Below are positions 49,087 through 57,906 of a stretch of DNA of 64,000 bases, one piece after another. The notes under the pieces are model-generated. The model saw only the letters and a list, made by a program, of their open reading frames with translations, did no database searches and was not told the origin of the DNA. The DNA is from Enterobacter sp. RIT418 (GTDB lineage: Bacteria; Pseudomonadota; Gammaproteobacteria; Enterobacterales; Enterobacteriaceae). The position numbers and the translations under genes were made by a program. Position 1 is the first letter of the stretch; every line of letters begins with the position of its first letter. The DNA lies in the NCBI RefSeq assembly GCF_003057745.1, contig NZ_QBJD02000006.1, positions 208,126 through 272,125 of the forward strand, given 5' to 3'.

Positions 49087-49932
49087 CTATAGCTGTTCAA
49101 GAATATACTGGAAATTACAGGTCGCGCTGATCGTCCCTGAACCTACGCTCTTCGTGTTAACGGCAACGTTAATATCATGCAGCTCTTTGTCCGTTATCGG
49201 ATGCGCTACCGCCGTGGTAGTGACAATCTGGTTATCACACCCCAGCACCGTTAGCGTTGTCCCGGTTGCAACATAACGGCACCCCGCACCGCGTTCGTCG
49301 AACTTGCTGCCGTCACACAGCATGCTGCTTTCCATCAGGTAGGTATGCAGCGTGGCGTTAACCGTTCCGCCATTTGGCACCACCTTTAGCACCTTCTCAT
49401 GCTGCATAGCACTGGGCGACCAGGAGACGTCGTAGGTGGCAACCGGTACGGAACATCGTGAGTCACGTACCATCGGGCCGCGATAGGATCCGATATTCGT
49501 CGCCGTGGTGGGATAGCTGTAGGCGTAGGTCGTCGTGAGCCAGGGGCAGCCGTCGTTATCCTGTGAAACCGTAATATCAAAAATATTGTGGCGACAGCTG
49601 TAAAGGCTGCGGTCAATGCCTGGGCAAAGAGAATAATCAACGTTTTGGAAGCTTCTCAGCGTTAATACCGGCGCGGTACCAGGACCGCTCCATGATTTAA
49701 GCGTCGCATTTTGGTTTTTCTTAGGCGGCATACTGTAGACGCCGTAATACACACCCTTCGGGGTTGCCACCATAGTATTAATATCAACGGTTGTGGCGGC
49801 CATTTTCCCGGCGCCATAATAAATATTCACCCCCTGAAAGGTATTGCCTACTTTCTGCTTACTTTGCGCCATGCCGCCTGAACTGAAGCCTAAAGACAGC
49901 AGCAGGGCCGCCAGCACTATTTTTTTGTTCAT
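49087..49932 (-). CDS. Fimbrial tip adhesin, MrpH-like position
   Basis: This is the last gene of the first chaperone-usher operon. The ATG at 49932 gives 281 residues with a signal peptide ending near residue 22 (GGMA-QSKQK). The large N-terminal half (GKMAATTVDINTMV, CPGIDRSLYSCRHNIF) is unlike the small subunits and rich in Tyr, Thr and Cys; the C-terminal part resembles a pilin domain and ends CNFQYILEQL. Length, position and two-part layout suit a tip adhesin such as MrpH of Proteus MR/P fimbriae. The receptor is unknown. It starts 1 nt after the preceding stop. The assignment as adhesin is by context. Confidence 0.75.
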   Translation of the reverse strand: MNKKIVLAALLLSLGFSSGGMAQSKQKVGNTFQGVNIYYGAGKMAATTVDINTMVATPKGVYYGVYSMPPKKNQNATLKSWSGPGTAPVLTLRSFQNVDYSLCPGIDRSLYSCRHNIFDITVSQDNDGCPWLTTTYAYSYPTTATNIGSYRGPMVRDSRCSVPVATYDVSWSPSAMQHEKVLKVVPNGGTVNATLHTYLMESSMLCDGSKFDERGAGCRYVATGTTLTVLGCDNQIVTTTAVAHPITDKELHDINVAVNTKSVGSGTISATCNFQYILEQL

Positions 49933-49933
49933 C

Positions 49934-50461
49934 TTACAGATACTCAAAATTGACCGTTGCCGACGCGGAAAACGAGCCGGCAGAGATGCCGGAGGACGAA
50001 ATCGCCTGCACCACCGCATTCAGCGCCAGCTGGTTGCTGCCCGCCACCAGCGTGAAGGTGGTCCCGGCGGCGTTATTAATATCTACCACCCTGCCCGTTA
50101 GCGTCCTGATGCCAATGGCCACGCCGCCCGCCGTCGAATTGGCATCCAGCGCCAGATACCCCTTTAACCCGGCGGCCTCCGTGCCGGTAAAGGTCACCCG
50201 CACGCCGCTGCTGAGCGCGCTGTCGCAGTCGTTAAGCTGCAGGGTAAAGGGCTGCGGCGCGGAGGGCGCACGCAGTAAATCACCTGCGCTAAGTACCGGA
50301 AAGGCCACCTCCGCCAGCGTGCCGCCGTTCACCACCACCGTGCAGGCGCTGGCGACCAGGTTACCGCGAAAGCGCAGGTTATCCACGCTGGCCTGCGCAG
50401 CGGAAAACGCCAGCATGCCGATGCACGCCAGCATCCGCCCTGCCTTTCGGCATACGATCAT
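49934..50461 (-). CDS. Minor fimbrial subunit (adaptor, third of three)
   Basis: This is a secreted pilin-domain protein of about 175 residues starting at the ATG at 50461, which overlaps the previous stop by 4 nt (ATGA). It has a signal peptide (LAFSAAQA-SVDNL), the pilin-domain cysteine pair (ASACTVVV and LNDCDSA) and a C-terminal beta-zipper ending VNFEYL, the motif through which the chaperone and usher act on subunits. It probably forms part of the tip fibrillum next to the adhesin. Confidence 0.85.
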   Translation of the reverse strand: MIVCRKAGRMLACIGMLAFSAAQASVDNLRFRGNLVASACTVVVNGGTLAEVAFPVLSAGDLLRAPSAPQPFTLQLNDCDSALSSGVRVTFTGTEAAGLKGYLALDANSTAGGVAIGIRTLTGRVVDINNAAGTTFTLVAGSNQLALNAVVQAISSSGISAGSFSASATVNFEYL

Positions 50462-50934
50462 TGGTAATCCACCTGTAGCGTGGCCCACGCTTCAAATCCC
50501 CCTTCCTTCAGCGTCGCCCCGCTTTTCTTCACCGGGACCGCCGTCAGCGTCGGCCGGGAGGCTTCCTGAATGGTAATGTTGCTGCCGATCGTAAACGGCG
50601 TATTGTTCTGCCGTAGCTCAATTCCCAGCCCCTCGACGCTTGTCGCCACCGCCGCGTTGTTAAACTCCACCGGCGTGCCGCTCAGCGTCAACGTCATGGA
50701 CATCGCCTCGTCGCGATAAGTGGAATCGCAGGTAATCGTGTAGGGAACCGGCTGGCTGTAATTGCTGCCGTCGATCTTCTCGATCAGCACGTTATTGAAA
50801 TTCACGTCGATCGTTTGGGCGTTATCGATGGTACATTTTGGCCCCGCAATTAACGTGCCATGAAATTTCAGATTATCTGCTGCCTGTGCGGTGCCGCTGG
50901 CGAACAGCACTAGCGCGAGTGCGAATTTATTCAT
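50458..50934 (-). CDS. Minor fimbrial subunit (second of three)
   Basis: This is a 158-residue secreted subunit. The ATG at 50934 overlaps the previous stop by 4 nt; the longer frame upstream lacks a signal peptide at its start. A signal peptide ends SGTAQA-ADNLK, the cysteine pair is in GPKCTID and YTITCDS, and the C-terminus is WATLQVDYQ. It shares its ending style (LVVEYQ / LQVDYQ) with the preceding subunit, pointing to duplication between the two. Confidence 0.85.
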   Translation of the reverse strand: MNKFALALVLFASGTAQAADNLKFHGTLIAGPKCTIDNAQTIDVNFNNVLIEKIDGSNYSQPVPYTITCDSTYRDEAMSMTLTLSGTPVEFNNAAVATSVEGLGIELRQNNTPFTIGSNITIQEASRPTLTAVPVKKSGATLKEGGFEAWATLQVDYQ

Positions 50935-51434
50935 TGATACTCCACCACCAGCGTTGCCGCTGCATTGAACTCTCCTGCCGTAAGCGTTGTTCCTGCTGAC
51001 TTCACGAGCACAGCTTCTAACACCGGATCCGTTCTGCCAGGCTGAAAGTTCCACCAGCTGGACGTCCCTACGGGCAACAGCGTTTTATCCGCCCGCGTTT
51101 GCAGGCGAATACCTAATCCATTCACATCCGTCTTTAAAACCTGTTCACCGTTTACCGTCATTGCCGTTCCCTGGATCTGCATTTTCAGATAATCGCTAGC
51201 GCCACCGGAACAAATCAGGTTGTAGGGCACCTGTTTTGCATTGCTACTGCCATCAACATTTGTCGTCATTATCGTGCCGAACTCTACCGTCGGGGCAGTG
51301 ACCGTACAGGGCGGAGGTGCGTTTATGGCGATAATCAGCTTCAGGTTCACCGTTTTATTTGCCGCCCACGGCGAAGCCGCTACGCTGACCAGCAGCAGTA
51401 AAATGGCAGAGCGAATTGTCGTGTGTCGCGTCAT
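50931..51434 (-). CDS. Minor fimbrial subunit (first of three)
   Basis: This is a 167-residue secreted subunit with a signal peptide ending near residue 24 (ASPWA-ANKTV), a cysteine pair (PPPCTVT and NLICSGG) and the C-terminal strand ATLVVEYQ. It begins 13 nt after the chaperone stop with an AAGGG ribosome binding site. Its place directly after the chaperone matches mrpE or stfE in related operons; whether it starts or ends the tip cannot be told from sequence. Confidence 0.85.
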   Translation of the reverse strand: MTRHTTIRSAILLLLVSVAASPWAANKTVNLKLIIAINAPPPCTVTAPTVEFGTIMTTNVDGSSNAKQVPYNLICSGGASDYLKMQIQGTAMTVNGEQVLKTDVNGLGIRLQTRADKTLLPVGTSSWWNFQPGRTDPVLEAVLVKSAGTTLTAGEFNAAATLVVEYQ

Positions 51435-51447
51435 CTCATGGCCCTTA

Positions 51448-52215
51448 CTAACGCGTGTGCGCTTTTCGGGTCTGCTCTTCGTTCACGACGCACGGGTTGA
51501 CGCTGCAGGTAAATACCAGCGGCAGGCGTGCGCCGTAGTCGTCAACGTAGGTCAGCACCGGCGACGTGCCGAGGTCGCTCACCTTCACGGCCATGCTCTG
51601 ACTGCTGCCCGGCGCGACGACAAGCGGCGCGAATCCGGGTGCCGTTTTGCCGTTAACCTTGTCGGCGGCGTCGCTGACAATCACATACCACGCGGTAGGG
51701 TTGTTGACCTGCCATCCGTTGTCCCGGCGGGCCAGCGTAACCTTGTATTGCCAGGGATGCCGGGCGTCCACTTTCGCGATTGCCGCCGGACGGTAGAACA
51801 GCTTGATGCGGGTCTGCAGCGCAATCTGCAGCGTGTTCGGCTTATCGCTTTTCGGCGGAATTTCGCGCACGTTATAGAAAAACAGCGTCTCTTTATCCTG
51901 CGGCAGGGCGCTTAACGCCGGCATTCCCTGAATTTTCACCTGACCTATCGACTGCGCTTCAATGCGTTGTACAGGAGGGATCGCCGTCAGCGGCGAGGTG
52001 ATTTTATTGCCCTTTTCGTCTTCTACCCAGGACTGTGCCAGGTATGGCAGTTTGTCGCTGGCGTTTTTCAGATCGATCCCGATCGATTTCTCATCGCCCT
52101 TGAATACCAGACGTGTACGATCGGGGGCGATAGCCGCTTGCGCGCTACATGCCCCAAGCGCCAGGCTGGCAATCAGCAGCGCGATTGCCTTTGGACGAAG
52201 GTGATATCCTTTCAT
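51448..52215 (-). CDS. Periplasmic fimbrial chaperone (PapD family)
   Basis: The chaperone caps subunits by donor-strand complementation and delivers them to the usher. The ATG at 52215 (MKGYHLRPKAIAL) gives 255 residues; a TTG two codons earlier touches the usher stop. After the signal peptide (SAQA-AIAPDR) come the two immunoglobulin-like domains, with the F1-G1 edge in LPQDKETLFFYNVREIPP and a short loop, placing it in the short-loop (FGS) class. A C-terminal Cys pair (FTCSVNPCVV) is present. Confidence 0.93.
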   Translation of the reverse strand: MKGYHLRPKAIALLIASLALGACSAQAAIAPDRTRLVFKGDEKSIGIDLKNASDKLPYLAQSWVEDEKGNKITSPLTAIPPVQRIEAQSIGQVKIQGMPALSALPQDKETLFFYNVREIPPKSDKPNTLQIALQTRIKLFYRPAAIAKVDARHPWQYKVTLARRDNGWQVNNPTAWYVIVSDAADKVNGKTAPGFAPLVVAPGSSQSMAVKVSDLGTSPVLTYVDDYGARLPLVFTCSVNPCVVNEEQTRKAHTR

Positions 52216-52221
52216 GGTCAA

Positions 52222-54903
52222 TTATTCTCCGTTATGCGTAACGCGTTGACGGGACGAAAGCCGTTCTGGCGCTTTGTCCGCCATGAGTCTGGTTTGTAGC
52301 TGCAGCATGGGCTGGGGCACGGGCTGCGTCTCCTGCGGCAGCGCACCGCCCTGGCACAGTAGCAGCAGGCCGCTGTAGAGATCGGCGGGCAACGGCGCGG
52401 GCAGCGTCACTTCACACTGAGGTTGATTGTCCCAACTCACCTGCATGGCTTCGCCCGCGTTCACGCCAATCAGGAATACGCTGCCGTCGCTGTCGACGAT
52501 CCCCACCTGCTGCTGACGTGCATTCTTCACCTCGGCACCAAACGGCGGAGAGTCGCCGTTGCGCAGGCGGATCGCCGCCATCATCTTTTCGCCGCTGACC
52601 ACCTCCAGATGACGGTAGCCGATGGCCCCTTCCGTCAGCGTTGCCTGGGTAACCGAGTTAATCGCCTCGGCGTTTTCCGGCAGTTTCGTGACGTCGATTT
52701 TCACCTGATTGCGGTAGTAATCGTTCACCTCGGTCAGCACCGCTTTCCCAAAGATGTTGGTATATACCGGCGTGCCGTAGCCGCCGACCGGCACATCCGC
52801 CTGCTGGTCAACGTCAACCAGCAGACGCGTACTGCCCGTGACGCCGCTGCGGTGCAGCGCCCCGCCTTTCGCGGTGAGCGTCGCACCGCCGCGCAGCGAC
52901 AGGCCGCCAGAGGTATACTCGCCTTCCTGGTAGTTCAGGCTGGCATCCACGTCGGCGACGCTGGCCTGATGCCGGTAGTAGCCATCCAGCGTCGCGCCGG
53001 TGTCGCCGTGACCGGCGTTAATCTGGTAGTTATTGTTATCGTCCAGCCGCTCGTAGTAGCCCGCCTGGCTGCTGTTATTGCCCCCACTGAACGAGCCGTT
53101 ATAGCTTAAGGTCCGCTCGGTGCCCCACGGCACGGTGAGCGAGACAAACACGCCGTCATCCGCCTCGTCGTCATATTCATTGCGGTAACCGTTAATGGAT
53201 AAGCTGAGGTTGCGTATTTGCCCCACGGAAAAGAAGTGCGATAGCGTCAGGTTGTAGCTGTCCTGGCTCGGGCGGTTCCAGTAGGTGCGATGGGTAAAAT
53301 TAATGTAGGCATTGACGTTCAAATCGCTGAAGCTCTGGCTGTAGGTCAACGTGTACATCTCTTTATCATGACCCGAGCGAACGCGTTCACCGTCGCCGCT
53401 GTTAGCGTCCAGGTACTCATCCATGGTCATGTAGTTCTCTTCTGAGAAACGGTAGCCGGCGAAGGTGATACGGCTGTCCAGTTCGTCAAAATCCTTCGCA
53501 TAGCTGGCGCGATATGAGTTCCCCTGAAGCATGCCGTCGCCATAGTCGCTGCCCTCCGGTACGCTGGCCCGGGAGTGAGTAACATCGAACGACAGCGCGC
53601 CTAACGCCGCCATATCATGGCCGATACCGATCGCCAGAGCCTGATAATCCTGTTCACCAATCCCGCCGCCGTACAGCGACCAGCCGTTAGTCATCCCCCA
53701 CGAAAGCTCAGCCGTGGAAAACGGCGAGCCTTCCATGTGGTGGTCCCAATCCTGAGGTCGGCCCACCGCAACTTTGTAGCGCAGCTGGCCTGGACGGGTT
53801 AAGTAAGGGATAGAGGCGGTGCTGACGTCATATTCCTGCACCTGGCCGTTCTGCTCTTCTATTCTGACGTGCAGATCGCCGGAGACGGTTTCGTTAATGT
53901 CCTGAATGCGAAACGGACCGGCCGGGACCTGAGATTCATAGATCACGCGCCCCTGCTGGGTGACCGTGATTTTTGCATTGGTGCGCGCGACGCCGGAAAT
54001 TTCCGGCGCGTAGCCGCGAAGGTTTGGCGGCAGCATCCGATCGTCGGTGACCAGGCTGGCGCCAGCGTAGTTAAAACTGTCAAAAATATCGGAAACCAGC
54101 GCGTCTTCGCCCAGCTTCAGCTGCGCGCGCAGCGCCGGGATTGCGCGGTAGGCATAGTAGCGGCTCCAGTCCCAGCGTCGCTCAGTTTGCGACGAGGAAA
54201 ACGCGTCGTCGTCCTTCTCATCCGCCTCTGCACGGAGGTAGCTGGCCTGCCAGTCGGCGCGCAAACGCCAGGCAGCGAGGTTCGCCCCCACGGTACCGTT
54301 GCCACTGACGTCGTAGCGGTCACCCGCATCATGCTCCGGGCGCTGCCACTGGCTGTTCACGCTGTAGTCAAACAGCAGACCGGAGATGCCTTCATCCCAG
54401 CGCGACGGCGGATCCCAGTCGGCATCGGCGTATTCCAGCCAGGCCTGCGGGATAATCACCGTGAGCGTGGATTTGCCCAGATCGGTTTGTGCCGCCATAC
54501 CTTCCAGCTGATGAGGCTCGAGGCAGGTTCCCGCCTGTCCCCACCGCAGGTTTTCAACGAGTTCAGGCTTCAGGCCAAATAATGCCACCAGCTCGGGCGT
54601 CAGGCAGGGATCGCTTTCATCAGGATTGTCATTCAGGGCGGAGTAGGTAATTGCGCTGTCCTGGCTCACGACAGTCTGGTTAACCAGTACCGTTAGCGTA
54701 TAGCGTCCGGGCATGACATAACCCTTGCGCGAAAAGCGGCCCAGATTGATTTTTGCGCCTTCTTTAATATCCAGAAACTGCGTATTAAATTGGATGGGCT
54801 GTTCAGCAAAACTATTTCCAATATCGCCGAAAAAGGTTAGGCCAGCAATAGTCGCAACGATGCTCAAACGATAAGAAGAATATTTAAGCATTGAGCAATT
54901 CAT
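52222..54903 (-). CDS. Outer-membrane fimbrial usher (PapC/FimD family)
   Basis: The usher is the outer-membrane pore that orders and exports the fimbrial subunits. The 893-residue protein has a signal peptide (about residues 1-33), an N-terminal periplasmic domain (IQFNTQFLDIKEGAKINLGRF), the 24-strand barrel with the plug domain, the family signature DINETVSGDLHVRIEEQNG, and two C-terminal domains with the last Cys pair (PQCEVTLP, LLCQGG). It follows the pilin gene after a terminator-like hairpin, so it is probably expressed at a fraction of the pilin level. Confidence 0.95.
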   Translation of the reverse strand: MNCSMLKYSSYRLSIVATIAGLTFFGDIGNSFAEQPIQFNTQFLDIKEGAKINLGRFSRKGYVMPGRYTLTVLVNQTVVSQDSAITYSALNDNPDESDPCLTPELVALFGLKPELVENLRWGQAGTCLEPHQLEGMAAQTDLGKSTLTVIIPQAWLEYADADWDPPSRWDEGISGLLFDYSVNSQWQRPEHDAGDRYDVSGNGTVGANLAAWRLRADWQASYLRAEADEKDDDAFSSSQTERRWDWSRYYAYRAIPALRAQLKLGEDALVSDIFDSFNYAGASLVTDDRMLPPNLRGYAPEISGVARTNAKITVTQQGRVIYESQVPAGPFRIQDINETVSGDLHVRIEEQNGQVQEYDVSTASIPYLTRPGQLRYKVAVGRPQDWDHHMEGSPFSTAELSWGMTNGWSLYGGGIGEQDYQALAIGIGHDMAALGALSFDVTHSRASVPEGSDYGDGMLQGNSYRASYAKDFDELDSRITFAGYRFSEENYMTMDEYLDANSGDGERVRSGHDKEMYTLTYSQSFSDLNVNAYINFTHRTYWNRPSQDSYNLTLSHFFSVGQIRNLSLSINGYRNEYDDEADDGVFVSLTVPWGTERTLSYNGSFSGGNNSSQAGYYERLDDNNNYQINAGHGDTGATLDGYYRHQASVADVDASLNYQEGEYTSGGLSLRGGATLTAKGGALHRSGVTGSTRLLVDVDQQADVPVGGYGTPVYTNIFGKAVLTEVNDYYRNQVKIDVTKLPENAEAINSVTQATLTEGAIGYRHLEVVSGEKMMAAIRLRNGDSPPFGAEVKNARQQQVGIVDSDGSVFLIGVNAGEAMQVSWDNQPQCEVTLPAPLPADLYSGLLLLCQGGALPQETQPVPQPMLQLQTRLMADKAPERLSSRQRVTHNGE

Positions 54904-54984
54904 CCTTGATCACAGGCTTATTTATAATAATTTCTTACAAAGTAAAATCCGGCGCCAGGGTTCTTCAGTGCCCCCGGATTTTTT

Positions 54985-55016
54985 AAAAAGCCCCGCAGCG
55001 TCATGCTGCAGGGGAC
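54985..55016 (-). terminator. Attenuating hairpin between pilin and usher genes
   Basis: On the minus strand CCCCTGCAG pairs with CTGCGGGG (one mismatch) around CATGACG and is followed by CTTTTT. It lies 8 nt after the pilin stop. Such intercistronic terminators in fimbrial operons keep the major pilin in excess over usher and chaperone. Confidence 0.75.
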
Positions 55017-55023
55017 TCAGATA

Positions 55024-55584
55024 TTACAGATAGCTGATTGCAAAATTCACTACGCTGCTGAACTCACCGGTATCAATCTTGGTGGCGGCGGCATCACCCT
55101 GTACCCATGCTTTAAAATTCAGCGTCTGGTTAGCCAGCGCAACGCCTGCGCCATCTAAGGTCATCGCCTGGTCAGAGTTAGCGCTCAGTGGAATACGGGT
55201 TCCCTTAGCATTACCGATCACAATGCTGGAGCCTGCCATTTCGCCTTTAGCGCCCATCAGCGCGACGTTGCCCGCGTTAGTAGTGGATTCATTACCCGTT
55301 GCGGAGAATACGGTGGACATATTCTTCTCCGTGGTAAAGGCACAGTTTTCCAGGCTGATATTAAAATCAACCATAGAAGAGCTTTTACCGCCGAGAAGAG
55401 ACCCCGTACCGATGTGGCCCAGGTCAACGGTCTGATGTTCGTCACCCACCGCAATTGAGCATGGAGAATCTTCAATCGTACCGGTGAAAGTTACGGTGCC
55501 AGTATTCGTACCAGCAGCATTAGCAAAAGAGGCAAAACCCATTAACAGCGCAGCAGAAACCGTTTTTTTTACAGTAGAAATCAT
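55024..55584 (-). CDS. Major fimbrial subunit (PapA/MrpA-like pilin)
   Basis: This 186-residue secreted pilin has a signal peptide ending near residue 23 (FASFANA-AGTNT), an N-terminal donor strand (TGTVTFTGTIED), the pilin cysteine pair (SPCSIAV and LENCAFT) and the C-terminal FAISYL. An AAGGA site lies 6 nt upstream of the ATG. As the first gene, read from its own promoter and followed by an attenuating hairpin, it is the presumed shaft subunit. Confidence 0.93.
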   Translation of the reverse strand: MISTVKKTVSAALLMGFASFANAAGTNTGTVTFTGTIEDSPCSIAVGDEHQTVDLGHIGTGSLLGGKSSSMVDFNISLENCAFTTEKNMSTVFSATGNESTTNAGNVALMGAKGEMAGSSIVIGNAKGTRIPLSANSDQAMTLDGAGVALANQTLNFKAWVQGDAAATKIDTGEFSSVVNFAISYL

Positions 55585-55646
55585 TTTTCATCCTTAAAGA
55601 AATAGACTGCACCTGACATTATTAAAACTTATCAGCGTGCAATGAA

Positions 55647-55652
55647 ATTATA
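55647..55652 (-). promoter_or_regulatory. Pilin promoter -10 element
   Basis: A perfect TATAAT lies on the minus strand 63 bp upstream of the pilin ATG. The matching -35 is poor (CTGTTT at about 16 nt spacing), which suits a promoter that needs an activator. The leader would be about 55 nt. Confidence 0.55.
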
Positions 55653-55740
55653 TAATCCTGAATAGTGAAAACAGCGCCCATAATAATTAGCTTACAGAGA
55701 ATAATCAGAAAACATCATATATCAATATAATCCTGCCATG

Positions 55741-55806
55741 GATTATTACTGGAGAGATAATGTCATTTAGGCGGGCAGCAGTATTCGTCTCTCCAATTGT
55801 AATATC
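55741..55806. repeat. Imperfect inverted repeat upstream of the pilin gene
   Basis: TGGAGAGA (55750-55757) and TCTCTCCA (55788-55795) are exact inverted copies 30 bp apart. The match extends outward imperfectly (GATTATTAC against GATATTAC plus AAT). It could be a regulator operator pair, an RNA hairpin, or a very short relic of an invertible switch. Confidence 0.4.
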
Positions 55807-56324
55807 AATAATTATTCGCTAAAAATCCTTTTAAGCCCATCTAATAAAATTAGGCCACTCGATCTTTCCGATCACTAAACCTACAAAATTGAGAGCATTA
55901 ATTGAATTTTTAGATAAAAACGAGCATTTACAATGATGAAGATAATTAGCATCCAACTATGCATATTTAGGACAAATACAAAAACACGCATGCACTGGAT
56001 ATATCGAGGATAAAACAATCGCTACTTAAAATATTATTTAGAGAGAAATGAATTTTTATACTACCATTACCGCAAAGTAAAGGGCTGTTTAACGAGTTTA
56101 CCATTTGATTTTTTCTCTATATATATAGAATCATTATTTATTGATCAATTATTCTGCGCATACCATAAATATGGCAAATTAAAAAGCTTACATTACAGCC
56201 AGTGATGATGTGCAACACGCTCGATTTACGAGCCTGGGGCCATAAAAAAAATTGTGACTAACCTTTACGAATTGGATATGAAAATAGTCGTTCAGGATCA
56301 ATAACGCGCGCTGCAGTAAACACA

Positions 56325-56340
56325 GGGGATCGAAATCCCC
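56325..56340 (-). terminator. Small hairpin after nanT
   Basis: GGGGAT and ATCCCC flank a CGAA tetraloop 30 nt after the nanT stop. The stem is short and no U-tract follows, so its role in ending the nan transcript is uncertain. Confidence 0.35.
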
Positions 56341-56369
56341 CTCCCGGCGACAAGGGACGGCGCATTACG

Positions 56370-57860
56370 TTACCCTTTATGCTTAATCAGGCTATTCCTG
56401 ATGCCGCTAAAGGGCACTGTGCCGCTCAGCGGTTTACCGTCAATGGCGTCATGCGTGCGCAGCGCTTCCGGCCTTATCCAGCGCTGAACGCGGGAAGGCA
56501 TATCCAGACCGATGAGCAGAATAACCACAAACGTCAGGCCAAAGGAGAGCGACCCCAGCGCCGTGCCGAGCTGCATATTCTGTGATAGCAGAGCGCCAAT
56601 GACCGGAGCAATTGCGCCCCCCAACGCGCCGACGTTGTAGGTAAAGCCCAGCCCCGCGGCGCGCTGGTCGGTATCGAAATAGCCGCCGATAAGCTTGGGT
56701 AAGATCCCGGAAATCCCCTGTCCCAGCATCTGCTGGAAAAAGAGCAGCAGACCCAAAATCCAGACGTTTGCACCGCCGATGGCAAAGACGGGGACTATAA
56801 GCAGCTGCGAGGCCAGCAGGCTACAGACGTAGGCCCTGCGGGTGCCCAGCCAGTCGCCGAGGAAGCCGCCGACGCAGCAGCCCACCGCCGCGCCAAATCC
56901 GCTAAAGAACAGGACTTTTGCCACGGTTGACGGGTCATACGCCAGTTCGGTTTTCAGGTAAGTCGGCAGTAGCGCCTGAATAGGCCACGAGTAGAGGAAG
57001 GCAAATAGCACAACAACCATCAGCGTAACGCCCGTCGGCCAGCGTTTGCCGCTGCTTTGCACCATAAAGCTGATGAAAACGATGGCGCACAGCAGGCCAA
57101 GAATCATAACCAGCCCCGCATTGTTAAGCTCGCCCGCAAAGCAGAGCCACAGCGCGGTACCGGCAAACAGCGTCATCATCATGTTTATCGCGCGGTATTT
57201 GCCGCGATAGAGAATGTCGACCATCGTGCGCACCGGGGCTTTACCCTCATGCTTCGCCTGCCAGTCTTCCGCCTCGGGAATGTTTTTACGCAGCCACAGC
57301 GCAAAGACGATGGGCAAAATGCCAATAAAGAACAGCGCTCGCCAGCCCCAAACCGGCACCACCAGGCTATAGATCTGAGCCGCGATGACGGCACCCACGG
57401 AGAAACCGGAGATCAGAAAACCGCTCGCCTTATTGCGCAGGTGCTTCGGCCAGCTTTCAATCACGTAGGTTGCGCTGGAGCCGTATTCGCCCGCCATCCC
57501 CATGCCGATCACCATTCTGGCAATAAACAGGGTTACGTAGCCCGGCGCAAAACCGCAGGCCAGCGTCCCGCAGGAAAACAGGACAATGCTGGCAATCATC
57601 GCCAGCTTTCGCCCGTAGCGATCGCCCATCGCGCCCAGCAGTAACCCGCCAAACCAGCGTGAAATAAACGCCGCGGAAATCAGGCTCGCGGCTTCAACCG
57701 TTGTCAGACCAAATTCACTTTTTACTTCTGTCAGCACTAAGGCAATTAAAACAAAATCGAAGCCATCGAGCAGATATCCCAGCCAGGCGGCGGAGAACGC
57801 GCGCCACTGAGGGCGGCTAAGATGGCGGTACCACGGGATGCTTAGGGTAGACTTACTCAT
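56370..57860 (-). CDS. nanT: Sialic acid transporter NanT (MFS)
   Basis: NanT imports N-acetylneuraminate across the inner membrane by proton symport. The ATG at 57860 ([14 protein letters not shown]) gives 496 residues, as in E. coli; the frame is open 14 codons upstream. It has the major facilitator layout with extra central helices, the signature [10 protein letters not shown] between helices 2 and 3, and a C-terminus ending [14 protein letters not shown] close to the E. coli protein. It lies 46 nt after nanA. In E. coli nanE and nanK follow; here a fimbrial control region follows. Confidence 0.97.
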   Translation of the reverse strand: MSKSTLSIPWYRHLSRPQWRAFSAAWLGYLLDGFDFVLIALVLTEVKSEFGLTTVEAASLISAAFISRWFGGLLLGAMGDRYGRKLAMIASIVLFSCGTLACGFAPGYVTLFIARMVIGMGMAGEYGSSATYVIESWPKHLRNKASGFLISGFSVGAVIAAQIYSLVVPVWGWRALFFIGILPIVFALWLRKNIPEAEDWQAKHEGKAPVRTMVDILYRGKYRAINMMMTLFAGTALWLCFAGELNNAGLVMILGLLCAIVFISFMVQSSGKRWPTGVTLMVVVLFAFLYSWPIQALLPTYLKTELAYDPSTVAKVLFFSGFGAAVGCCVGGFLGDWLGTRRAYVCSLLASQLLIVPVFAIGGANVWILGLLLFFQQMLGQGISGILPKLIGGYFDTDQRAAGLGFTYNVGALGGAIAPVIGALLSQNMQLGTALGSLSFGLTFVVILLIGLDMPSRVQRWIRPEALRTHDAIDGKPLSGTVPFSGIRNSLIKHKG

Positions 57861-57906
57861 TTCACTCTCCCGACGATTTCTCTGTCGTTTGCCGGACGGC
57901 ATTGCG

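Larger units (their letters stand above)
55585..56369. other. AT-rich control region upstream of the fimbrial operon
   Basis: This 785-bp stretch between nanT and the pilin gene is far more AT-rich than its neighbours and has no convincing gene on either strand. It holds the pilin promoter (-10 at 55647-55652), an imperfect inverted repeat (55741-55806), many A/T tracts suited to H-NS binding, and a small hairpin near nanT (56325-56340). No recombinase gene of the FimB/MrpI type is seen beside it. Confidence 0.7.

Noticed and set aside
56231..56243. CTGGGGCCA, similar to the fimS inverted-repeat half-site TTGGGGCCA
   Set aside because: No matching inverted copy (TGGCCCC-type) is present in the 785-bp region and no FimB/FimE-type recombinase gene is nearby, so a fim-type switch is not supported.
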